The position numbers and the translations under genes were made by a program. Of a DNA stretch of 64,000 nt, positions 1-6,839 are shown in pieces (position 1 is the stretch's first letter; each line of letters begins with the position of its first letter). The DNA lies in NCBI GenBank assembly GCA_019112635.1, contig DXIX01000027.1, positions 1 through 64,000 of the forward strand. Reading direction: 5' to 3'. Below the pieces are notes generated by a model. It searched no databases and was not told the origin of the DNA. It worked only from the letters and a program-made list of their open reading frames with translations. This DNA is from Candidatus Blautia intestinigallinarum (lineage in GTDB: Bacteria > Bacillota > Clostridia > Lachnospirales > Lachnospiraceae).

Positions 1-236
1 GAGGACCGGGATGGACTGGCCGCTGGTGTATCTGTTGTTCTACCAAGAGCATGGCAGAGTAGCCAAGCCGGGAAGGGATAAACGCTGAAGGCATCTAAGC
101 GTGAAGCCCCCCTCGAGATGAGATATCCCATTCGAAAGAAGTAAGACCCCTTGAAGACGACGAGGTAGATAGGGCAGAGGTGGAAGTACGGTAACGTATG
201 GAGCTGACTGCTACTAATCGGTCGAGGGCTTGACCA
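1..236 (+). rRNA. rrl: 23S ribosomal RNA, 3' end (partial)
   Basis: The first 236 bases are the 3' part of a 23S rRNA gene whose 5' part lies outside the window. The conserved domain VI stretch is recognisable (GAGGACCGGGATGGAC at the start, the TGTTCTACCAAGAGCATGG-like segment, and the terminal CTACTAATCGGTCGAGG just before the end). The mature end is placed at about 236 by comparison with the usual ...GCTTGACC terminus; the exact base is uncertain by a few positions. No 5S rRNA gene follows; tRNA genes come next on the same strand. Confidence 0.95.
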
Positions 237-342
237 AGGGCCGGTGAGAGTGAGAGAAAAGAGAAACTCAAGAACCGGAAGCTGAATTTCCAAGAAGGAT
301 TTGAGTGTATGCAGTTTTGAAGGTACGGGTGGAAGAGAATAA

Positions 343-415
343 TCCTCCTTAGCTCAGTCGGTAGAGCATGCGGCTGTTAACCGCAGTGTCGTTGGTTCGA
401 GTCCAACAGGGGGAG
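343..415 (+). tRNA. tRNA-Asn (GTT)
   Basis: A full cloverleaf can be drawn: the acceptor arm TCCTCCT pairs with AGGGGGA with one G-U pair, the D arm contains AGCTCAGTCGGTAGAGC, the anticodon loop CTGTTAA gives GTT at 376-378, and the T arm contains GGTTCGAGTCC. It follows the 23S gene by about 107 bases and is probably part of the same transcript. The 3' CCA is not encoded. Confidence 0.97.
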
Positions 416-455
416 TTGAAGCCGGAGCCAGCAGGAGCTGCCTGGCGGAAGGTAA

Positions 456-527
456 GGCTCCATGGTCAAGCGGTTAAGACACCGCCCTTTCACGGCGGTA
501 ACAGGGGTTCAAATCCCCTTGGAGTCA
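456..527 (+). tRNA. tRNA-Glu (TTC)
   Basis: Cloverleaf with acceptor arm GGCTCCA/TGGAGTC, a class I D arm, anticodon stem CCGCC/GGCGG, anticodon TTC at 489-491, and T loop GGTTCAAATCC. It is the second gene of the Asn-Glu-Cys tRNA cluster behind the rRNA operon. CCA is not encoded. Confidence 0.97.
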
Positions 528-557
528 TTTGATGACAAAATGCATAGAATATAATAT

Positions 558-628
558 GGCGACATAGCCAAGTGGTAAGGCGCGGGTCTGCAACACCCTT
601 ATCGCCGGTTCAAATCCGGCTGTCGCCT
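558..628 (+). tRNA. tRNA-Cys (GCA)
   Basis: Cloverleaf with acceptor arm GGCGACA/TGTCGCC, anticodon GCA at 590-592 and T arm GCCGGTTCAAATCCGGC. It is the last of three tRNA genes and is followed directly by a hairpin terminator. CCA is not encoded. Confidence 0.97.
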
Positions 629-631
629 CTG

Positions 632-665
632 AAGCTTCGGAATCTGATTTCCGGAGCTTTTTTTC
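632..665 (+). terminator. Rho-independent terminator of the rRNA-tRNA operon
   Basis: AAGCTTCGGAA and TTCCGGAGCTT form an 11-bp stem with one G-U pair around a short loop, followed by a run of T. It starts right after tRNA-Cys and should end the rRNA-tRNA transcript. Confidence 0.9.
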
Positions 666-727
666 TCGTTAATTTTGCCAATACTTTATAGAAAAAGGCT
701 GTTTTTATGCGAAATAGTAAAGATTGC

Positions 728-757
728 TTGTCAGAAGAAAGCATTATATGATAAAAT
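728..757 (+). promoter_or_regulatory. Possible sigma-A promoter of the symporter gene
   Basis: TTGTCA (728-733) and TAAAAT (752-757) are 18 bases apart, about 100 bases upstream of the symporter start. The match is moderate and TTGCTT/TATGAT nearby is a competing reading. Confidence 0.35.
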
Positions 758-856
758 GACTAAAGGTTAACGCATTCATGACTGAAGTATTGGAGAACTG
801 AGAAGAGTTCCTATAGGGAAATGAAAAAGAAAAAGAAAATAAGGAGGTACGGGTCA

Positions 857-2263
857 TTGTTTGCAAACATTATCAGTACACTAAGTAATTGGCTGTATAG
901 CTACATTTTGATTATCCTACTGGTGGGTGCAGGAATCTATTTTACGATACGGACTAGATTTGTGCAGTTTCGATTGCTGAGAGAAGCGATTCGAGTGGTG
1001 GTGGAACCGAAGTCGGACAGCAAATCTATTTCGTCCTTTCAGGCTTTGATGGTTTCCACAGCATCCAGAGTTGGTACCGGAAATATCGCAGGTATTTCCA
1101 CGGCTCTATGTATCGGTGGACCGGGAGCTATGTTCTGGATGTGGCTGATCGCTCTCTTGGGAAGTGCTTCTGCTTTTATTGAGAGTACGCTGGCTCAGAT
1201 CTATAAGAGGCGGGCGGATGACGGAAGCTCTTACGGCGGTCCTGCTTATTATATCCAGGCAGTGCTGAAGAAGAGATGGCTGGGAATTCTGTTCGCGGGC
1301 ACTTTGATCGTCACTTATATGGGCGGTTTTAATATGGTAGCGGCCTTTAATATCGCAGATTCTTTCCGGACATATAGTTTTTATCAAGAGGGTATCACAC
1401 CACTGATTGTAGGAGTGATTCTTGCATTGATTTTTGCTATCTGTATTTTCGGAGGAAGTAAGCAGATTTCTAAAATCACAGGGGTTTTGGTTCCTGTGAT
1501 GGGAGTTTTCTATATTGTAGTTGCACTTTTTATTGTAATTACACATATTAATCTGCTTCCAGGAGTGATTATCTCAATTGTCAAAGGTGCTTTTGATTTT
1601 GAAGCTATTTTCGGAGGATTTGCAGGTTCCGCGATTATGCAGGGAATCAAGAGGGGATTGTTTTCCAATGAAGCAGGTGTAGGTTCCGCACCGAATGCCG
1701 CAGCTTCTGCGGGAGTGTCCCATCCGGTAAAACAGGGATTGGTACAGATGTTATCTGTCTATATTGATACGATTGTGATCTGTACTGCGACAGGATTTAT
1801 GCTTTTGTGTTCCGGTGTTGCACCGGGAGAGGATATTGCGGGAATGCCTTATGTGCAAGAGGCAGCACGCAATTCGCTGGGAAGTTTTGGAACAATTTTT
1901 ATCACCGTTGCTTTGTTCTTGTTCGCGTTTACAACATTAATTGGAAATTTCTACTATGCAGAGATGGGCTTGGGATACATCTGTGATCATACACCAGGAA
2001 AGAAACTGATGAATGTATTTCGTGTCGTTGCAGCGCTGATCGTCTGTGTCGGTGCGAACATGGAATTCAGTGTGGCCTGGGATACTGCGGATGTACTCAT
2101 GGGACTGATGGCATTGATTAACCTTCCAGTAATTTTAATTCTTGCGAAACCGGCGATTCTTTGTATGCAGGATTATATAAAACAGAAGAGAGCAGGCAAA
2201 AATCCTGTATTCAGGAAAAAAGATATCGGTCTTAAGACAAAGACAGATTTCTGGAATGACTAA
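857..2263 (+). CDS. Alanine/glycine:cation symporter family protein (AGCS)
   Basis: Sodium-coupled amino acid importer of the inner membrane, 468 residues with about ten hydrophobic segments. The family signature GTGNIAG lies in the first third, followed by GGPGAMFWMW and a conserved FIESTLAQ segment; GLFSNEAGVGSAP is typical of the second half. An ATG at 821 is in frame, but a perfect AAGGAGG at 841-847 lies inside that reading and sits 9 bases before TTG 857, so the TTG is the better start and removes an odd Lys-rich N-terminus. The gene is alone between the tRNA cluster and the giant surface protein gene. Substrate (Ala, Gly or another small amino acid) cannot be told from sequence. Confidence 0.9.
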   Translation: MFANIISTLSNWLYSYILIILLVGAGIYFTIRTRFVQFRLLREAIRVVVEPKSDSKSISSFQALMVSTASRVGTGNIAGISTALCIGGPGAMFWMWLIALLGSASAFIESTLAQIYKRRADDGSSYGGPAYYIQAVLKKRWLGILFAGTLIVTYMGGFNMVAAFNIADSFRTYSFYQEGITPLIVGVILALIFAICIFGGSKQISKITGVLVPVMGVFYIVVALFIVITHINLLPGVIISIVKGAFDFEAIFGGFAGSAIMQGIKRGLFSNEAGVGSAPNAAASAGVSHPVKQGLVQMLSVYIDTIVICTATGFMLLCSGVAPGEDIAGMPYVQEAARNSLGSFGTIFITVALFLFAFTTLIGNFYYAEMGLGYICDHTPGKKLMNVFRVVAALIVCVGANMEFSVAWDTADVLMGLMALINLPVILILAKPAILCMQDYIKQKRAGKNPVFRKKDIGLKTKTDFWND

Positions 2264-2328
2264 TTTTTATATCATACAGGCAAGTATTTCCAGTATGACA
2301 GCAATGTGTGTCAGAGATAAGTTACATA

Positions 2329-2365
2329 CAAGCCCAATAATATCGAGGCGATATTATTGGGCTTG
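2329..2365 (+). repeat. Perfect 17-bp inverted repeat before the surface protein gene
   Basis: CAAGCCCAATAATATCG (2329-2345) and CGATATTATTGGGCTTG (2349-2365) are exact complements separated by AGG. No T tract follows on the plus strand, so it is not a textbook terminator. It ends about 8 bases before the AAAGGAG ribosome site of the next gene and would be the leader structure of any read-through transcript from the symporter gene. It could be a strong stem with terminator or RNA-stability function, or a protein-binding palindrome. Confidence 0.75.
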
Positions 2366-2385
2366 TGTTGTAGGAAAGGAGAAAA

Positions 2386-5300
2386 ATGAAAAGGAGAGTA
2401 TTAAGTTATGTTTTGGCAGCGGCGATGGTTCTGACTTTGTGTCCTTCGGGGATTTCTGTTTTGGCTGAGACGAAGAACAACCAGACAGACAATGAGCAGT
2501 TGGAGAAAGCTTCGGAAATGAACACTTCGGAGAAGTCTGAGCCGGGCTCTATTGAGAATTCAGGAGAAGAAAATGCGGGGATAGAATCTGAGCAAGAGTC
2601 ATCGGGAGAGTCTGACGATACTTCAGAAGAAGATTCCAGTCAGGCATCCACACAGACTCCGGAGGAGAGCTTGACGGAATCGGAAGAAGGCTTCGAGGAT
2701 TCTTCGAAAGATTCAGAAGTATCCTCTTCTTCAGAGGAACAGATTTCTCAAGAATCGGAGAATTCGGCTGATGAGATTACTATTTTTCACACCAATGACA
2801 TTCACGGGGCTTTTGCAGGAGAAGCTGAAAGCGGGATTGGCATTGCTAAAGCAGCTGCTTTGAAAGAGGAGACTGAGAATGCGCTGCTGGTGGATGTTGG
2901 CGATGCGACACAGGGGGGTTCGCTGATGTCATCTACCAAAGGTGCTGCGGCTGTCGATATTATGAATGCTGCGGGTTATGATTTGATGGAAGTCGGGGAG
3001 CATGATTTTGATTATGGATTGGATCAGCTGCTGTCGAATATTAACTTGGCCGAATTTCCTGTGATAGCTTCCAATGTTTACCGGGATGGAAGTCCCTTAT
3101 TTTCTGGCACAACCAAGACGGAGAATAATGGTGAGAACACGGTGGTTACAGTGGGAGATAAAAAAATTGGATTTTTTGGATTACTCACAACAGACACTGA
3201 CAGCTTGCCTGCCCCGGATACAGTAGCTAGTCTGGAATTCTGTGAGGAAGTGGAAACCGCAAAAGAACAGATTGACTGGCTGGAAGATCAGGGTGTGGAC
3301 GCAATTGTGGCTTTATGCCATATGGGAGACCAGTCTGAGAAATGCACCAGTTCTCAACTGGCAGAGGCACTGACAGGAGAATATCAGGATAAAGTAGATG
3401 TGATTCTGGACGGCCACAGCCATTCCCAGGAAAATAAAGTAGAAAACGATATCTTGATTGTCCAGGCGGGGAGCAGTCTCTCTAATTTGGGTAAAGTCAC
3501 TCTGCGTTTTCTGGAAGGAGACCAAGTAGAAGCAGAAGGGGAGCTTCTGACAGAACAGGATCTTGCCGATGTAGTTCCGGATACGGAGGTTGAGGCTAAG
3601 ATCGCCAAAATCCAGGAAGCAGGTGAAAGCTCTGAGGTAAAACATACAATTACTTATGTCTTAAATGGGGGAACGAATCACCCGGATAACCCGGAAAGCT
3701 TTTTGGAAAGTGAGACGGTGAAATTAAAAGATGCATCAAGAGAAGGATATCGTTTTCTGGGATGGTACCGGGATGAAAAATTAAAAGATTCCTGTGATCA
3801 GATTCCAGAGGGGACGACTGAGAATATTACTCTTTATGCAAAATGGGGAAAAGACCGGCTGGAACCAAACGACACCTGGAAGAATGCAGTAAAAATCCGG
3901 ATACCTTCCAAGACAGAGAGTTATATTTCTTCGGAAAAAGATGTGGATTATTTTAAATTTACGGTGAGCAAAACAGATCGAATTGATATCCGTCTGACAC
4001 AGCCGGATGATACGAATGTATATTATGATTTGATTCTGTATGATGAAGAGCAAAATGTGCTTCAGAAATCTCAGATGAACCTGGATCAGTCTATTGTGAA
4101 GACATTGGAGAAAGGAACTTATTATATTCGTATTGCTTCTTTGAATGGTCAATATTCCAGAGAAGCTTATACATTGAGAGCCAGCCGTATTGCCAGTTCT
4201 TCACTGGATTTTTCCGAGCAGAATATGTTGACACAGTCTTTGCATCCCGACTCCCCGTACGCATATACAAACACGGGAAGTTTGAATTCCGGAGGCAATT
4301 ATCTGATGTCTACCGCCTATTTTGCCAGATGGAGCGGGCCGGTAATGGAGGAGGAAGATCCGTATCCGGAGTATACGTTGTCCGGAGGTGGCTTTACGCC
4401 ATGGGAGGACGACATCTCTGTCTTGACAGAATTAGAGCCCAAATATCATATGCAGAACGCAATCTGGCTTCCAGAGCGGGAAGATGCATTGGACAATGAC
4501 TATATCAAATCTGCAATCTACACTTATGGAGGTGCGGATGCTTACTATCTGGATGCGGCAAGATTCAGAAATGAAGAGACGGCTTCCATTTATGTTCCGG
4601 AGCTTACTCAGGACGAGATCAGACAGTATGGGGCAGGCGGTCATGAGATTACTTTGGTTGGCTGGGATGATCATTACTCCAGAGAAAATTTCGATGAGGT
4701 GCAGCCGCCAGGGGACGGTGCATTTGTGTTCAAGAACAGCTGGGGCTCTGACGGAGGAGAAGATGGATATTACTATCTGTCTTACTATTCAGCAGATTTG
4801 CTTTTGAATCCTGGAGCTCTGTATTTCATGGAAGAGGGAACCGATAATTATAATACGATTTATCAGTATGATCCGATGGGATATGTGGGGTCTATAGCGG
4901 AACGTGAGACTGGCAGTATTTATGGGGCAAATGTATTTACTGCGAAGTCAGATGAAGCACTCAGAGCAATTTCGTTTATCTCTAATATGGAGAATGTGAA
5001 CTATGAGTTGTATGTGGAAATTGGCGGAGAACAGCAGAAAGTAGCAAACGGCAGCGTGAGATATGCCGGATATAAAACAGTGCGTCTGCAAAATGAAATT
5101 CCTTTGCAGGAAGGAGAAGAATTTACAGTAATTCTCAAATTGAGCAGTGATTCCGGCATAGTCCGGATGCCATTGGAATATCCGCTGGCGGGTTATAGTG
5201 AGAAAGCAGACAGCGAGGAAGGAATCAGCTGGATTTCCAATGATGGAGAAAATTGGGAAGATCTCAGTAAAGTTCAGGCTAATCCTTGCATTAAGGCATT

Positions 5301-6249
5301 TACTTATGACGCAGATCAGGGAAGTACCTTCGCAGAGGGTGTGAATGCTTCTGTGAATATCAATAATGGAACAATGAAGGAGATCCATCCGGAAAGTTTA
5401 GAAATGGCAGAACTTGAAGAAGCAGAAAGCAGTCAGGGAGCTCAGGAAGTCACAATGACAGAGGATGGAAAGGCTCTGGGAGCTCAGGAAGCAAGGCTGA
5501 AGACAGAAGTATCTCAGGAGGAAGCTCCGATCAGTGGATTACCGTCCCAGTTTGATCTCAGAGAGATCGATGCGGTGACTCCAGTGAAAGACCAGTATGA
5601 TTTGGGTGCATGCTGGACTTTTGGTGCGATGGGATCTGCGGAGAGTATTCTTCTGAGAAATGAAAATGCTTCTTACAGCTATCCTCTGGATATTCAGGTT
5701 CAGGGAGAGAAGACCATCGTTTTGACAGAAGAAAATCCTACATTTTCTTATTCTGCAGCGGCAGAGTTATCGACAAATGTGGCAGCGACGGACGTTATTA
5801 CCTGGGAGCTGACTGGCGATCTGGATAGTGTAGAGCAGGCGGAACAACCGCTTCGAAGTTCAAATGGGGAGAGTATTTTGCTGTTTACTGCGAAGAAAGC
5901 GGGGACTATCACGCTCACGGCGGTGAGCGCGGCTGATGAGACAAGAAGTGATACCATTATGATTACGATTCAGGATGAGAGAACCCAGGTCACTCCCACA
6001 CCGGAAGACACGCCTGAGCCAAAAGACACCCCGCAGATTAGCCCTACACAGTCTCCTGAAAAAACAGTGACACGGATTCCTGTGAGTACGAAGAAACCTT
6101 CCAGGACAGAGGAAAAAGATACTTCTTCGAAAGCAAAAGATCCAGCCAAGACAGGAGATGAGACTCCTGTGGAGACATGGATGGGATTGTTAATCTGCGC
6201 CATGGCAGCGGCAGGCGCGGTTGTCATTCGAAGAAGACAGAAGCCGTGA
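2386..6249 (+). CDS. Giant surface protein: metallophosphatase-like domain plus permuted papain-like (C1A) protease
   Basis: Secreted, probably wall-attached protein of 1287 residues. Order: signal peptide (1-27); Ser/Glu-rich stretch (30-130); 5'-nucleotidase-type metallophosphatase domain (132-415) with HTNDIHG (H135, D138, H140), VGDATQGG and GHSH (H344, H346), but GEHD (E205) in place of the usual GNHE; InlB-type repeat (420-488); pre-peptidase C-terminal-like domain (492-600); the His/Asn half of a C1A protease with H753 (GGHEITLVGWDD) and N784 (FKNSWG); a lectin-like stretch; then the Cys half, LPSQFDLRE...VTPVKDQYDLGACW, with Q1070 and C1076; an Ig-like domain; a Pro/Thr-rich stalk; PAKTGDE, a membrane segment and RRRQKP. 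The protease halves are in reverse of normal order. The C-terminus resembles a sorting signal without canonical LPXTG. The nucleotidase C-terminal substrate domain is missing. Function unknown; proteolysis at the cell surface is the likeliest role. Confidence 0.85.
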   Translation: MKRRVLSYVLAAAMVLTLCPSGISVLAETKNNQTDNEQLEKASEMNTSEKSEPGSIENSGEENAGIESEQESSGESDDTSEEDSSQASTQTPEESLTESEEGFEDSSKDSEVSSSSEEQISQESENSADEITIFHTNDIHGAFAGEAESGIGIAKAAALKEETENALLVDVGDATQGGSLMSSTKGAAAVDIMNAAGYDLMEVGEHDFDYGLDQLLSNINLAEFPVIASNVYRDGSPLFSGTTKTENNGENTVVTVGDKKIGFFGLLTTDTDSLPAPDTVASLEFCEEVETAKEQIDWLEDQGVDAIVALCHMGDQSEKCTSSQLAEALTGEYQDKVDVILDGHSHSQENKVENDILIVQAGSSLSNLGKVTLRFLEGDQVEAEGELLTEQDLADVVPDTEVEAKIAKIQEAGESSEVKHTITYVLNGGTNHPDNPESFLESETVKLKDASREGYRFLGWYRDEKLKDSCDQIPEGTTENITLYAKWGKDRLEPNDTWKNAVKIRIPSKTESYISSEKDVDYFKFTVSKTDRIDIRLTQPDDTNVYYDLILYDEEQNVLQKSQMNLDQSIVKTLEKGTYYIRIASLNGQYSREAYTLRASRIASSSLDFSEQNMLTQSLHPDSPYAYTNTGSLNSGGNYLMSTAYFARWSGPVMEEEDPYPEYTLSGGGFTPWEDDISVLTELEPKYHMQNAIWLPEREDALDNDYIKSAIYTYGGADAYYLDAARFRNEETASIYVPELTQDEIRQYGAGGHEITLVGWDDHYSRENFDEVQPPGDGAFVFKNSWGSDGGEDGYYYLSYYSADLLLNPGALYFMEEGTDNYNTIYQYDPMGYVGSIAERETGSIYGANVFTAKSDEALRAISFISNMENVNYELYVEIGGEQQKVANGSVRYAGYKTVRLQNEIPLQEGEEFTVILKLSSDSGIVRMPLEYPLAGYSEKADSEEGISWISNDGENWEDLSKVQANPCIKAFTYDADQGSTFAEGVNASVNINNGTMKEIHPESLEMAELEEAESSQGAQEVTMTEDGKALGAQEARLKTEVSQEEAPISGLPSQFDLREIDAVTPVKDQYDLGACWTFGAMGSAESILLRNENASYSYPLDIQVQGEKTIVLTEENPTFSYSAAAELSTNVAATDVITWELTGDLDSVEQAEQPLRSSNGESILLFTAKKAGTITLTAVSAADETRSDTIMITIQDERTQVTPTPEDTPEPKDTPQISPTQSPEKTVTRIPVSTKKPSRTEEKDTSSKAKDPAKTGDETPVETWMGLLICAMAAAGAVVIRRRQKP

Positions 6250-6251
6250 AG

Positions 6252-6767
6252 ATGAAAAAAGACAGGAAGGCCGAGAGACAGAGAATCAATCAGGAGATAC
6301 GGAATCTCTGCGAGAAAGGGCGGTTTACGCAGACGATCCGATTTATGCAGCATGGTGATATCAGTGTCTGCGAGCATTGCATTGCTGTGGCTTACTTGAG
6401 TGTGCGAATTGCCAGGGCACTGCCGATCCATATGAATTACAGAGCTTTGATACGGGGAGCTCTGCTGCACGACTATTTTCTCTATGACTGGCATGAAAAA
6501 GATCGCTCCCATTCTCTGCACGGATTTCGGCATCCGGGAAAAGCGGTAAAAAATGCAGGAGAAGATTTTCGGTTATCAAAGAGGGAACAAAATATTATTT
6601 TAAGGCATATGTTTCCGTTGACGGTAATCCCGCCTGCCTGCAGGGAAGCCTGGATTGTCTGTATTGCAGACAAAATCTGTGCGGTGGCGGAAACTCTTCA
6701 TCTTTCCCGAAGGAGTTACCGAAGATATGTGAAATGGATTAAACGGAATTTTAAAGACAAAAGATAA
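6252..6767 (+). CDS. HD domain-containing protein
   Basis: 171-residue cytoplasmic protein with an HD-type metal-dependent phosphohydrolase fold. The metal ligands are visible: a His in SVCEHCIAVAY, the HD pair in GALLHDYFLYDW and a later Asp in CIADKICAVAE. The substrate is unknown. The ATG at 6252 is 2 bases after the stop of the giant surface protein and lacks a strong ribosome site, so translation is probably coupled to it. A longer reading from 6177 lies inside the upstream gene and is not supported. A bidirectional terminator follows. Confidence 0.8.
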   Translation: MKKDRKAERQRINQEIRNLCEKGRFTQTIRFMQHGDISVCEHCIAVAYLSVRIARALPIHMNYRALIRGALLHDYFLYDWHEKDRSHSLHGFRHPGKAVKNAGEDFRLSKREQNIILRHMFPLTVIPPACREAWIVCIADKICAVAETLHLSRRSYRRYVKWIKRNFKDKR

Positions 6768-6774
6768 CAGCAAA

Positions 6775-6831
6775 AGAGGCTGGCTTCTGTTACGAAGAAC
6801 TTTGATCACGTGCAGAAGTCAGCCTTTTTAG
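6775..6831. terminator. Bidirectional terminator between the HD gene and glgX
   Basis: AGGCTGGCTTCTG and CAGAAGTCAGCCT form a 13-bp stem with one G-U pair. TTTTT follows on the plus strand and CTCTTTTG on the minus strand, which suits the two convergent genes on either side. Confidence 0.8.
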
Positions 6832-6839
6832 ATTACATT

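Noticed and set aside
660-856. Riboswitch ahead of the AGCS symporter
   Set aside because: A glycine riboswitch was considered because of the family, but its conserved cores are not present and the gap is short.
2256-2468. 70-codon plus-strand reading across the 17-bp stem
   Set aside because: It crosses the start of the giant surface protein in another frame and has no ribosome site.
6130-6249. Canonical LPXTG anchor on the giant surface protein
   Set aside because: The motif is PAKTGD, with Ala-Lys where L-P-X is expected. The tail still looks like a sorting signal, but I do not call it LPXTG.
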